A stretch of DNA of 64,000 bases, from positions 3,472,001 through 3,536,000 of the forward strand of contig PYIU01000008.1 in assembly GCA_003415625.1 (NCBI GenBank), in the 5' to 3' direction. Source of the DNA: Aquanectria penicillioides (lineage: Eukaryota > Ascomycota > Sordariomycetes > Hypocreales > Nectriaceae). Of this stretch, positions 52,259 to 63,640 are shown piece by piece; positions within the stretch are counted from its first letter, which is position 1; the number at the start of each line of letters is the position of its first letter. The notes under the pieces were generated by a model that saw only the letters and a list, made by a program, of their open reading frames with translations, ran no database searches and was not told the origin of the DNA. Position numbers and translations under genes: made by a program.

Positions 52259-52920
52259 CGGTCGCACATTAGCTAATGTTTGCATGAGTGCAAAATCATC
52301 TTATCAAAACAAGATGATTCTGGATAGGGATGCGTACGCAAGTCCCTTCCCTTACTGCATTTGCCTTTTAGGCCATTTCGATAGCTGCTGCAGCAATTAT
52401 AAGCAGCTGGATTGCGCTGCTTAATGCAACAATAGGGACTCGGCCATAGGTAGTGTACGTAAGGGCGGCTTTAGCGGCGGAAGTTAGGGCAATAGCTTAG
52501 GATCCTAAGCCTAGCCAATTAAACTCCTTAAAGGATTAAAAACTAAAAAGAAGCTAATTAAGCTAAATAAAAAAGAAACTTAAGATAACCCTATTATTAT
52601 TAATTAAAGTATATATAATTATTTTTTTATTTTAATGCTTTTTTTATATATATATAAATAGCAGCCTAAAAAGCCTTAATTAAGTAATTATATATAGAGG
52701 CATTAGTTAATAGTTTTAGCTAACTTAAGATAATAGCTAGTACCTTTTTGTAGTATTTTAGGTTAGTAGCTAAGGATATTGTATGTAAATATGCGTACGA
52801 TATCTCAATGAAGCGAAGACCAGCCAATCTGCACAATATGAGCTATGTATATTGTGGTGTGTGTGCCATTTGGTAAGTGGGGATTTTGCACTCGTGCAAA
52901 CATTAGCTAATGTGCGACCG
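52259..52920. mobile_element. 662-bp non-autonomous inverted-repeat element (MITE-like), TA-flanked
   Basis: The two ends are inverted repeats of 39 bp with one mismatch (52259-52297 and 52882-52920), beginning CGGTCGCACATTAGCTAATG. The element is flanked on both sides by TA (52257-52258 and 52921-52922), the target duplication of Tc1/mariner-type elements. The interior is very AT-rich, especially 52530-52740, where TTAATTAA- and TATATA-type words dominate, and it has no coding capacity. This is what a small derivative element moved in trans, perhaps altered by repeat-induced mutation, would look like. The family name is unknown to me. Confidence 0.8.
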
Positions 52921-52922
52921 TA

Positions 52923-53804
52923 AGCCGCGATATATAAGTTCCCGGCGGAACTATCCTCTCATTATGTGGCTGCCATATGATCATTGAATGCCGTTTACCC
53001 TGCAGCCATTGAAGTTGATTTGCTCAAAGTTCGTGATTTCTTGTGTGACCAACGTCGAACGCTTGAGCGGTCTAGACCTCCAGTCACTGGTTTCACAGGA
53101 CGTGGACGCAACGGGCTGGGTAGCTTAGAATTGCAGAGTCTGCTTCTATTGGACATTGCCGGTAGGGGCGCTGCTTGGATGCCCAACAATATGCCTGGTT
53201 AAGTTTTGGCAATGTGCAGTGATTTGAATTCCTCAGCCTGCTTTCTTTGTGCTTCGTTCGACATTGCGTGGTCCAGCTTTCTAGAAGCTGCGTTCCTTGC
53301 ACTTTCTGTACCCTGTACACTTCGATAATACTCTAGAACATGCTCCCTCAAAGTTCTGCACAGTACGGAGGCGAAGAGTTTTGCTTGAACAAGCACCATG
53401 GACTTTGGACTTACATCGTTGGCAGGGTGGTTAGACAGAGCAACTAGCCCAATGCAGGAACACAGGATACGCCAGGTGTGATAATCGGACCATAAATGGA
53501 TAAGACTCCCCTATTTCCGTAAATTAGTCCGGCTCTTGTGTCGACAATAGCGTTGCCCAGTTTGACTTTATTTCCCGGGTATCACCGTTGGAGACTAGCA
53601 AAATCGAATATTGCTACCGCATCATTATTGACAGACCAGGTTTTCTGCTACTATAGGTTTTTTTTTTTTTTTTTTTTCATTGCTTGAAGCTCTCTCATGT
53701 CGAAAATTCCACTTTTCATATCAAAGGATTGGGTTAAAGTGTGAATGCGTGACGCTGAAATCCAGATAAGGAACTACACTTCTCTTCTTTCATTACCAGT
53801 CACG
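52923..53804. other. Intergenic region with a 20-T run
   Basis: Nothing coding recognised. A run of about 20 T lies at 53658-53677. Confidence 0.45.
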
Positions 53805-54484
53805 TTGACCGGTGTCAGTCAGTGGCAGCTCGGGTTCCGTATATGTCCAGTCGTCCTCTGGGTGGGTGTTGACTTGGGTCTTCGGCGCTTGAAGAAAAAC
53901 ACGACTCCGGCAAGAAGCAGGATGGCTGCAACTGACCCAATTACCGGCCCTGCTGCCCATGCCATGTTTGGTTTATCATCTACTCAATGTCAGCAAACTG
54001 GCTCAGAGGGCTTAATTGACACTTTGGCCTTGGAGGAACCACCCGGCGTAGGGCTTGACGTTCCTGTCGCAGCTGATCAAGCAACCGACGTCGGTGTTGA
54101 TGTCGTTGAAGTTGGCGTTCGAAAGGGGGTGGACGAGCTAGAGGTGCCGGTCAAGGTGATACTGCCACTGTCCGTGGCGCTCGCAACAGGGACTTGATAT
54201 ACCATAGTTGGGACGCTTTGGTCAGTCGTTGCAAAGGTTCCCGTGTTGGTAATGACGACAAGGTCGCAGTAGTCCATATACTCTTTGAATGCGGGTGTGA
54301 TGTAATTGTTAATTGTGGTTTTAGAATCCACCGAAAAGTCTTCAATGCATTTCGCGCAGTTGTTGTAGGACAAGAGAAACGTTGAGCACGGCAGGCATGG
54401 CTTCATAGTTTTCCCGATCGATTCGGCGATTAGGCACGCTGAATCTGGTGGCATGTCATAATCAACCCTTCGGATCTGTGTCAT
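53805..54484 (-). pseudogene. Remnant of a secreted Cys-rich, single-pass membrane protein
   Basis: An open frame from 54484 reads Cys-rich ectodomain sequence (SIGKTMKPCLPCSTFLLSY, NNCAKCIEDFSVDSKT, ITPAFKEYMDYC), then a Ser/Thr-rich stalk ending at a TGA near 54074. Continuing in the same frame past this and three further stops (TGA, TGA, TAG-like region near 53980-54000) gives SPTPGGSSKAKV and then a transmembrane segment with a basic anchor (AGPVIGSVAAILLLAGVVFF, FKRRR). No signal peptide was found at the 5' end, so the first exon may be lost or unrecognised. An unrecognised intron could explain the second group of stops but not the first TGA. Confidence 0.5.
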
Positions 54485-54689
54485 AATAAGCCTAGAAAAG
54501 TACTACAGTAGTCATAGCAAACTGCTGGGGTGGTTGTGCGTTTTGTCAGACCGAAACCCCAACCAAGGTCCCGCTGGTAGGAGCGCACGTTCGGCCGAGT
54601 GACTGCGCCTATCGATGCTAAATGGCATGGTTTCATTACCCTGACCCATCGGGGCCGCTGGGAAAGAATTTATGACATCGACATTCATC

Positions 54690-55230
54690 CACCTGCTGGT
54701 ATCATGGGATTAAACTATTTTCGAATACAGCGAGAGAGGGGCACTTTGGGGACACTGCCGGATTCATAGGATGGCATCTGGAGAAAGTAGTAACGCCCGT
54801 CTTTGGTGATGTAGAGATCATGGTTCTAAGCCACGCCATAGAGGCGGTTCCGGCTATCAGCACTCTAGGTAGCACCAGTTGGATTCTGGCTGGACGGCAC
54901 CGTGTACAATACGCGAGGCCGTCGAGCGCCCCCAGCGAGCTCGTCCCAGCTGGCAAGGGTGTGTTCGACAGCCTCGGGAATGAATTCCTGGTCGTCGGTT
55001 TCAGCCCCGATCACCTTAATTCCGAGTAGGTTGATGGTTTCAATAGCTGTGGCAAAACTGCACTCCTCTGTCAGGGTGCTGTCATTGAGGTCTTTGCTTC
55101 ACAGCATACCCAGCACCAATTCCAGCACACTAGTACTCCCTCCCAATTGTTTAGCAATAGGCCCTGAGCATGCACAGCCGTAGCTGTCTCCAGACAATTG
55201 GTGACAGTCATCTGAACTGAATATTTTCTA
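54690..55230 (-). pseudogene. Fragment of a class I/II aminotransferase (ARO8-like)
   Basis: The minus strand reads LTEECSFATAIETINLLGIK, DDQEFIPEAVEHTLASWDEL, RVLYTVPSGQNPTGATLE and then NHDLYITKDGRYYFLQMPSY, the order of a PLP-dependent aromatic/alpha-aminoadipate aminotransferase around its NPTG motif. A TAG follows LYGVA and a further stop follows RYSKIV. The N-terminal third and the C-terminal part with the PLP lysine are not found. A clear relic. Confidence 0.75.
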
Positions 55231-56421
55231 AACCAAAGAAAACTGTAGTCAGGTCTAGGTAAAGCCCACGGTCTAGAGCCTTCAGACTGAGGCGTTTAGC
55301 GAACGTCGACCTTGGACTGGTGCAATGCAGACTGCTGAGCCGCAGGGGGGTGTGACATCATATACCAAGACACAAGATGCATTGTGGGCTTTTTCGATAT
55401 TCCGATCAGATACCGGGAGGAATACAGCCGCAAGAAAGATTGAGTTAGTCGTCATAATTGCTGTTGCTCTCCACGATACTCATTTCCATCACATCTAGGC
55501 TGCGCATATGCTACAGTGGGGGAGCCACCAGAATTTGCGACTGCCCCCACGCCACTATTACGCTGTATCTGGAATAAGGTGACATCTGTCGGCCTTCTTC
55601 TTACATCCATTCAGTCAGTCCGAAGTGTGTCTGCAATTTGATTAAACTTTGCCGATTCGACTCATCAAATCCATGTCTGTTGATTGACCTCGGGGCTATT
55701 GGAGCCGGACAGACTGGTTATCAGAAATTTCGGTACAACGCATGATTCAACTGCTACTGGTGCTTTCATCAGCCAATAATTTACTACTCAAATAATTCAC
55801 TACTCAAAGGAGTTTCAGTATCCTTCTTTCCTTTATCATACCCAGGTATAACTAGGCATTGAGTAATGCATCCATCGAGAATACACGATGTGGACAGTTG
55901 GGAGATCATGTGTTTTCATCTGGAGCGCCTCTGAGATGGCAAATCCATTTACAGCGCCCAGTATAACGGAAATTTTAAAAACACTGAGAGACTGGGAAAA
56001 CGTCCCATCCAATGAGACCACAACCCAATATGTACAAACCAACAGAGACGGGGAATCAAGCCTGGGCCAGGGTGAGATTCACTCCGCTTCACAGCCTCAG
56101 GTCGCCCAAGGCGTAAAGATTGACAGTTCTTAGTTATTTGTGTTGAAACCGCGAAAATTTCGTCTCAATATCTATTTTCTTGGGAAATTGCAGCAATCAG
56201 AACAGTTAGAACATCGTTCCCGAACTAAGAGATTAGCTTCTCCGGAACCTATCTTCCTAAGCGAGAGCAAAGACGCATTGTGATAGGTTAGATATAATAG
56301 CATCCATGTCTTGTCTGTCAGTGTAATTCACTCACCAACCAAACAACTCTTCTCGGTACTCATTCTCGAAACCTCGGTGTTTTCTGAACTTCTCCCGTCA
56401 ACGAATCAACAATATGGTTAC
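55231..56421. other. Intergenic region between relics
   Basis: No gene recognised. It may hide further unrecognisable parts of the two neighbouring relics. Confidence 0.35.
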
Positions 56422-57481
56422 ATGGCAACTCCTCCTGCTCACGGCGTTCTTGCCCCTGTCCCAACCTTCTTTACCACTGGGCCTAGCGGCAGTCCCGGGC
56501 TGTATGTTGATACTCAAGGTGTCCCCGCAGTCTACTTTGCCAAGGCAGGCATCAAGGGAGTTTTGTTTTTGGGCAGCACCAGCGAGAGCGTCCACATCCG
56601 CCCTCTGGAGCCCAACATAACATCCTTATTCGGGGCGTCCGACTGCGCCTCGATGCTGAGTGGTTCCAAACCTTTGCTGCAATTGCAGGAACTTGCACCC
56701 ACAACATTGAGGAAACTCTGGAGCAGCTTCATGCTTCCAAGGAGGCCGGTGCTCAGAGGGGACAGTGTCTAGTGCCTGGTTACAATGCTACCGTCACCCC
56801 CGAGGCGGGACTCATCAATTGGTACACTGGTGTTGCAGACAAGAGCCCTATGCCAATCACCATGTAAGTGGAACTTCGCTCATTCACTGAATTCTTGCTA
56901 ACCAAAGCAGCTACAACTATCCCTGTGTCTCCAACTGCCTTCATGTGAAGCCGGTCACTTTTGCAATCCTTGCCAACACCCAAACATCGTGGGCTGCAAA
57001 CGCTCTCACGGAGATGTCTCCCTGATTACTTAAATTACGTAGAACGAAAAGGTTAACCCAGATTATTTCGGCCTCTATACCGATCTTGCTCAGACCCTCC
57101 TTCCCGTCCTCACGGTTGGCGCCGCGGGTGGCACAGCAGGCTTCTTCCCTAAATCGTTTGTGAGGCTTTATGGCCTTTGCACTAAGGCAGAACTGACTGC
57201 CAATGAAAATGCCGAGAGAAGCAAGATTCAATATTAGGTTGCATGTATGACAGAGTTGATTGTGAAGCACGGTGTTCCGGGTAGAACCTACTAACCGACT
57301 TCGAGGATTTGGCAAGATTGGTGGAACACGCCTACCGCTCCTTGGTAGTATTGAAGGAGGAGGCTCAGAATGGGCAAACTGGGTCTACATTATGAATGCT
57401 ATGGAGGAGATCGAACAGTCTTTGTATTTAGTCAAGCATTGGACAAGGCAGACCCAGAAATCCATATTATTTCTTTGTTGA
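56422..57481 (+). pseudogene. Decayed dihydrodipicolinate-synthase-family aldolase
   Basis: Pieces of one enzyme occur in order but in different frames: MATPPAHGVLAPVPTFFTT, YFAKAGIKGVLFLGSTSESV, TFAAIAGTCTHNIEETLEQL, VPGYNATVTPEAGLINWYTG, YNYPCVSNCLHVKPVTFA, NIVGCKRSHGDVSLIT (with the Schiff-base Lys position), and TRLPLLGSIEGGGSEWANW near the end. This is the fold of DapA-type class I aldolases, which in fungi include 2-keto-3-deoxy-galactonate/hexulosonate aldolases. Several frame changes, a TAA near 57026 and a shortened segment after HIRPLE leave no usable reading frame. Confidence 0.8.
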
Positions 57482-57966
57482 CAGCAACATCTACATTTAT
57501 ACCCTTCTATTGCTGTTGAGACTCGTTTTTGAGCTCAAATATGAACTCTACAGTAGCAGTAACTCAGAGACTTCTGCCATGATGATAGTCCAGATGGACC
57601 TGAACCTATGTGCATCAGCTATTAAATTTTGCGACATCAACAGCGGACTCCCTCGTTGCTTCATGAATACCTAAATTCTTTCAAAATAGCATCTATATAC
57701 ATTCATTTGAGAGATACCAAAATATTGCAAGTGACGAATTGTATCAAGATCTATTTAACATTAATTTCATGCAATGTTAGCATGGTGCATAGATACGCTG
57801 TGTTTCAGACTCTTCACACAATGTGACGGTTGAGGCCTATCTTTGGCTCCGGAAGATGATTGGGTTATGTAAAATCCACCTGGGGATTATCTACAATATA
57901 TACATTTTTTAGTAAATAAATCAACTAATCGCTCCTTCGCCTAGATGTTGATTTTCTTCGAAGCGT
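57482..57966. other. AT-rich intergenic region
   Basis: No gene seen; contains the 3' flank of the secreted protein gene on the minus strand. Confidence 0.45.
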
Positions 57967-58722
57967 CTAGCTACATTCGTGGTTCTGGTTGTCAGAGTAC
58001 AAGTAGTCCTTCTCAATCGTGATGTCGGCATTCGTCCACGTCTTGCCTCCATCAGTCGTCTTGAAACCGCTGCTGGTGGCACCAGTCAGAGAAAGGGTGT
58101 TGCCAAAGTCCGGATCGGCAGCGGACAAATGGACGGTAATGTTCTCCCAAGAATACGACTTCAGGGTGCCGCACGATTGGAGGTAGCACTCGTTTGCTCC
58201 ATAAAAGACGGCGGGCTTCATACCAGCGGCGTTTGTCTGGGTGGAGATGACCTTGCCTCCGGAGGAAATAGTCTGCTGGACGGCAGAGCCAACGACAAGC
58301 TCAAAGTCGAGTTGTGCTCCAGCCTGGATGGGCTGGTAGGTCTGCCCAATTTGTTCACCAGGCGTGTAGGTGCTCGCGGCAGCACACCAGTGTTTGTTGT
58401 CGGTATCGCAACCAGTCAGCTGCTGGTTTGGTGCCCAGTTGAGAAGTGGCTGAACAAAGTTCTCCTGAGAAACGTCCTTGCCTGTAGGGTCGTCCTGGAT
58501 ACCAATCCACAGGGCGAGTTCCTCATTGCCACCGCTGGTCGCATATCCACAGGGCACAGAAGGCGGCACCAAGGAGTATGTCGCCCTGGTAATGGTAACA
58601 CCGCTCTTTGTCGGGCCACTGTAAAACATGTTTCCGAATTTATATTGGCCGGACCACCCCTCGGCCATGACGCCGCCGGCGGCGCTTGAGAGCAGCAAAA
58701 GGGAGGAAGTAGATGATCTCAT
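57967..58722 (-). CDS. Secreted protein of unknown function
   Basis: Single exon, 251 residues. The start at 58722 (MRSSTSSLLLLSSAAGGVMA) gives a signal peptide; the longer frame to 58857 does not. The mature part has about six Cys and a pattern of short strands with aromatic residues (ELALWIGIQDDP, FVQPLLNWAPNQQL, YQPIQAGAQLDFELVV, YSWENITVHLSAADPDFG). This suggests an extracellular beta-sandwich similar to the concanavalin-like fold of the G1 peptidase/glucanase group, but I see no certain catalytic pair and do not assign an activity. Confidence 0.75.
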   Translation of the reverse strand: MRSSTSSLLLLSSAAGGVMAEGWSGQYKFGNMFYSGPTKSGVTITRATYSLVPPSVPCGYATSGGNEELALWIGIQDDPTGKDVSQENFVQPLLNWAPNQQLTGCDTDNKHWCAAASTYTPGEQIGQTYQPIQAGAQLDFELVVGSAVQQTISSGGKVISTQTNAAGMKPAVFYGANECYLQSCGTLKSYSWENITVHLSAADPDFGNTLSLTGATSSGFKTTDGGKTWTNADITIEKDYLYSDNQNHECS

Positions 58723-60649
58723 TTTCGATACTCGTCTACCTTGTGTAACAGAGACCTGTCTGTCTTGAATGAATGTGTATTTCCTGCAGCTCAAAGGAAA
58801 CGATGGTGGGAGCTCGAATTGACAATGTCCCCACGGGATGTCGACTGGTTTTATCAAACACTTGTTTCAAAAAGGCCCAAGCGTGCACAGGTTGTGACCA
58901 GGGGCGTAAATGATGGCCTGCTGAGCCCTTATCCTGGTTGGCGGAATGCACCTTCGTTGGTGGGAATTTTGAAACAAGTGGATTCGTTTTAAACTTTTGG
59001 TCACGAAAACATCGTATTCACTTCGACGACAAGGACGATCCAAATATACCTTGTTCGTCCTCTAAATTCCAATTCCCCTGAAATTTAATCACTGTTTATC
59101 CCAAACTTTGACGATACAATTTTTTGTTTGGAAAGCAGAAAGTTTCCCCCGTCCCCGCGATGACAACAATGAACGAACCGAAACGGATAGTCCTCGGTTG
59201 ACCTTGAGCGGGCATTGTACCACCGCTGACTGCTACAGCATATTCCGTGATCTAGTCTACAATGAATGTAGTGATTGCTTCGGCGAGTTTACAGCTTAGC
59301 AGTGACTTCAACCAGACTCCATGGTGCATTGTCTGTAATTGCAAATTGAGTCTGAACACAGGCCCCTTGCAGCCCAACAAAACCATTGATGATGGCAACG
59401 ATCTCGTGCTTCAGCTCATGCCAAGGGCTTTTCCCTTTAAAGATTCCATTTGGCATTTTAATCTTGACAGTAACAGGATTCCATCTTCACTTGCAGCAAC
59501 TCCTGCATAAGGTGCTATTGTATCATTGCGTCTTGCTTCGTTAGGTAATTGCTAGTCGTAGTCACCCAGGCTGTTGAAAGTATAGAACCCAAAGTACCAC
59601 TTCTTTCGGCAAGGGGGTACCTCCAGTTTTTGCTGAGGTGCTATGGTTCAATACAGGCCCTGGCCTACCCTAGAGCAGAATCTGACAATTGCAATCACAA
59701 CCAGTGCCAAAGCTAAGTATCTTGATAGAGAGTATTCCGTCACTGGCCATTATAGATGGTGTAGGAAGCGTTATGACACTTGTTTTGATCCACATTAGCT
59801 GGTCTGCGACCACGATCTAGCTGTTCCTTACGAATCCAATTGATCTGGACCGACCCGTTGCACATGTCGCCCGCCGTGACAGTCCCTGCGCGCCCTGTAT
59901 ATTGTTTACACCTTTTCGAGAAATGCCGACATCGATTACACATTTGCCTGCTAGAATCTGGGCCCAGCATACACGTTCGATTCATTATAAAATTTCATCC
60001 CTATGGTTGCAATGAGATGGCCAATCCATGTTAGATGAGATGATGGAAATGTGCTGTAGCCAAGGCATAAGCTCCTCTTCCCAATCCTGTAGATGTACTG
60101 CTGTACTTACTTCTATTGGGACCACTCACCATTTCAAGTGCCGGAAGCCTCAGACCGACAACCGAACCCGAATGCCTGAATTATGCAGCTCGGCACGGTT
60201 TGTGGGAGGAGCTAGACCTAAGACGGCTAGACCATAGACTATCCCTCTTTGGGAAAGTGCTTCCTCATTGGTGGTATACCGAAGTCGGACCAACGCTAAG
60301 CCACTTTAAGAAACCACACTTCCCTCCTCAAAATTGTTCGCACCAGTTGTTGACTGCGATATGACACCTTCGCCCGATTAGGATGCTTCTTCCTGATTGG
60401 ATCAACTGGCTGGCTCCATAGGTCATCTCATGAATGGATGATATGTAGAGATGAGCTCCTAAAAGTTTGGATTATTTCTGGTCTTCGGACTTTTGAAAGA
60501 CCCCGAGACAAGACGTATAAATCTGGCGTTGTATCCAGCTTTGCTCATTGTGATTTCGGTCTGAAAACGGCTTGTATCCTTGAGCCTCGCCGTTTCCAAT
60601 CTTATATTTACATCTGTATCTTCTCTTTTGCTACCATCTTGCATCAACC
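58723..60649. other. Gene-poor stretch
   Basis: Promoters of the secreted protein (minus, left) and the dehydrogenase (plus, right) should lie at the edges. A minus-strand frame at 59740-59985 has five Cys (CNRCRHFSKRC, DQNKCHNASY) and follows a possible acceptor TTCTAG near 59950; it could be an exon of a small secreted protein, but there is no signal peptide exon that I can support. Nothing else recognised. Confidence 0.35.
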
Positions 60650-61832
60650 ATGTCTGTTCCCTTTCATCAAATGGTCACTGAGCAGCGAAAGAACCTACCT
60701 CTCTTGGCAACGCCGGAGCTTTGTGCAGGCAAAGTATACATCGTGACCGGTGCTAACACAGGTCTGGGGCTCGAGGCAGCTAGACACCTCGTCGTGGCGA
60801 AAGCCAGCAAGGTGATCTTGGCAGTGCGGAATGTTACTGCTGGAAATGCAGCCAAGGATGACATCGAGGCGACCACAAATATCCGAGATGTTGTCGAAGT
60901 CTGGCAGGTCGACTTGGCCAAGTACGGCTCTGTCAAAGCCTTTGCAAAAAGGGTCACTGCGAATCTCAGCCGCCTAGATGCCCTTGTCGAGAACGCGGGA
61001 GTAGCGCTTGACAAGTGGGTATTGGCTGAAGGACATGAGTCCACTATCACTATCAATGTCATCGGTACTCTTCTACTCGGGGTGTTGATCTTCCCCAAAT
61101 TGGTAGAGAGTGCCCGATTATACAATTCCCCGTCTCGTCTGGTCTTGGTGACAAGCGAGGTGGGGTTTGGTGCGAGATCAGAGCTGAACAAGGTCAAGGA
61201 TGATCTTTTGAAGAAATTGGACGACCAACGAGTTGCGGATATGGGATCAAGGTACATCTATCTCGTTTCCTTGTGCTGTCGCTTTTATCATTGTATTTCT
61301 TTCTTAACTCTGTTCCTAAGGGGCTAATTGCTCACACGCTTCTTCACAGATACCAAGTTTCCAAGCTTGTGCAAAACCTGGCACTTCGACACCTTGCTAC
61401 TCTGTTGCCAGTTTCTCGTACCGGCGTCGTGCTCAACGCAGTCAATCCAGGATTGTGCAACACGCAGCTGAGTCGACATGTGCGTTTCACAATGCGCATA
61501 CTAATTGCGTCGGTCAATTCCGTGATAGGAAGAAGCGTCGAGATGGGTAGCCGAACACTCTTGCATGGAGTTGTGGCTGGAAAAGAAAGCCATGGCTGCT
61601 ATCTCAGCGCGTGTGCAGTCAAAGAGTAAGCCCCTTGACTCACTCCGACCAAAATCGCTACCGGCTTGCGGATAGATCAGCTAACACCTCAAAAAGATCA
61701 CAGGTTCCCACCTGGGCGAAGGATGAAGCGGGGAAGCAAATTCAAAGGAGGATCTGGGAAGATGTTGCTAATGAGTTGGAGTTGATAGAGCCTGGTTGTG
61801 TGCAGCGGATGATGGCTGCTGCTGGTATGTAG
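60650..61832 (+). CDS. Short-chain dehydrogenase/reductase
   Basis: Exons 60650-61251, 61350-61625 and 61697-61832 sum to 1014 nt (337 residues). Motifs: VTGANTGLGLEAARHL (TGxxxGxG), VENAGVAL (NAG), LVLVTSEVG (Ser region) and YQVSKLVQN (YxxxK, just after intron 1). The last acceptor was placed at AAAAAG/ATCACAG because it alone continues into QVPTWAKDEAGKQIQRRIW, the usual C-terminal pattern of fungal retinol-dehydrogenase-like SDRs. The substrate is unknown. Not closely similar to the other SDR of the window. Convergent with the regulator at 62022, 189 bp away. Confidence 0.88.
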
Positions 61833-62021
61833 GCGTGGCTTGTTCGATATGAGGAACAAGTTTGATGTTTGGCATACACTTTTGCTTATGCTTGGAATTG
61901 AGATGACTGGAGGTATGTTGACGTGGTAGACAAGTGAGTAGACTGAGTATAGTCTAATTTGTAGATCGTGTGTTGATAATCGTTTTCTTTCTTTCTAATG
62001 AGATGGCAACAATTTCTCATC

Positions 62022-63619
62022 TTAAAACCCTGAATTGCCCCAAAAACATTCCCCAAGCTCATTGTGAATCATGCTGACCCAAGGAAACTTGAGTAGTGTC
62101 TGGTACACATGCTCTGGTGTGGACAGCTTGAGGGTTCTCCTTATTTCTTTGATTTTGGGAACCAGCCAAAGGTCATCTGCGGGCTCAAAAATGGAAATGC
62201 GGGCAACATACAATGCCCAGAGAAGGCCTTCTAAGATTTCCTGAGCATCACCATGGCCCTTTTGGAACGTGCAGCGCGCAAAGTTGGCTAGGAGCGTGAA
62301 TTTGTCTGCTTGACTGCCGAGTTCGGTCATAAAATGCGCTGTGAATAATATTAGACCTAACTGGACGACGCTTTCCAGTTGATTTAAATCATGAGGCCCA
62401 TTTAAACAGCCCGTAGACAGCAGTTGGTACCCGATATACACAATAGCAGCATCGAAAGAATATCCACTAGGCCCGACTACTTCTATCGAGTTGTGATTGA
62501 GGAGCAAAGCAAGGCTCAAAACGTCAAGGAGAGTTTTCTGTAGCTGTGGTCGAAGGGCTGTGAATATCTGTGGGTTTTCGTTGATAAACTCGCGATGGTC
62601 CTCTTGGAACATATCCCACAGAGGCTGCAGGAAAGTATAACCGGGCACATCTGCAGCGCTATACAAGGTCGGTGAGCCTAGATGTAAAGCAATGTCAAGA
62701 TCGGCCCTAAATCTTGTCAGAAAGCACACAAAATCGAATGATTTATTCGATCCCACCTAAAAATCTTCTGAGCCAAAGCAGGTCTGTTTCGTTTTAGTTG
62801 TTCAATGCCACCCCGAAGCTCAACCATACGTCGGAGGCCTTCGAAGTGAACCAGGCCTCGGGTATATTGGCCTTCCATTCTTTCATACTGAGTCATGGCT
62901 ACTACGGCTGCCATAGCAGTGTCGGAGACTGCATCGGCCCCCGACAACTTTGTGTTGAGCAGTCCGATCGCCCTTACTAAATATCTGGCGGCTTCGGTGG
63001 CATCTTCTGTTTGCCAGCCAAGTGATCTAGTACCAGCCGCAGATATCGCGGCAACACAGTAAAAGTCTAGAATAAAGAAGGATCAGCCATAACTAAAAGA
63101 TAATATTGATTACGTATGGTACAACTGACAAACTTCGTCAATATGTATGAGCTGCACCCACATGGAGTCCGATACGTAATGTATGACATTGTGATTCGGC
63201 TGCGCTCGGAAGATGTGGGAGAGAAGTGCAAAGACTGTGATATGATCACATTAGGTTAGACACGGTATGAATAACACTGAAGCTAGAGTCATTTACGAAT
63301 GCCTACATTTGTCAATAGTGACCCTCAAGTTGGGAGTCAGGTCGACAGGGAAAGAATACGGGGGCACCACGCAAGCAATAGGCAACGCGGCGTAAGTAGC
63401 CTCGCCATATTTTTCGTTCGCATCGCCCGGTGCCACAGGTACGGCTAATCGGGTCGACGACGGGGGTGGTTTCATGCTAATGATTCTTCTATCATATTTC
63501 GGCGGCTGTGGCCTTGGTTTTCGGTGCTTGCCGATATTTTTGCCCGTAGCTGCATGGGCGCGAATGAGTTTCCTCGTTTTGCAGTCAATAGCGGTATTGT
63601 CAATGAATTGAAGCCGCAT
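62022..63619 (-). CDS. Tachykinin-family fungal regulator, second copy
   Basis: Exons 63619-63307, 63234-63130, 63066-62757 and 62706-62022 sum to 1413 nt (470 residues). The N terminus LQFIDNTAIDCKTRKLIRAH followed by GKNIGKHRK is the family signature. Later blocks are FPVDLTPNLRVTIDK, YFYCVAAISAAG, FEGLRRMVELRGGIEQLKRN and KFPWVSMIHNELGECFWG. The last exon encodes the same closing motif as the copy at 46157-47729. The donor of exon 2 (GTCAGT) is chosen because only it gives YFYCVAAIS in frame. An upstream ATG at 63640 is possible. Intact. Same four-exon layout as the first copy, so the two are paralogues. Confidence 0.82.
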
Positions 63620-63640
63620 CGCGTTGCTTGAAGACCCCAA

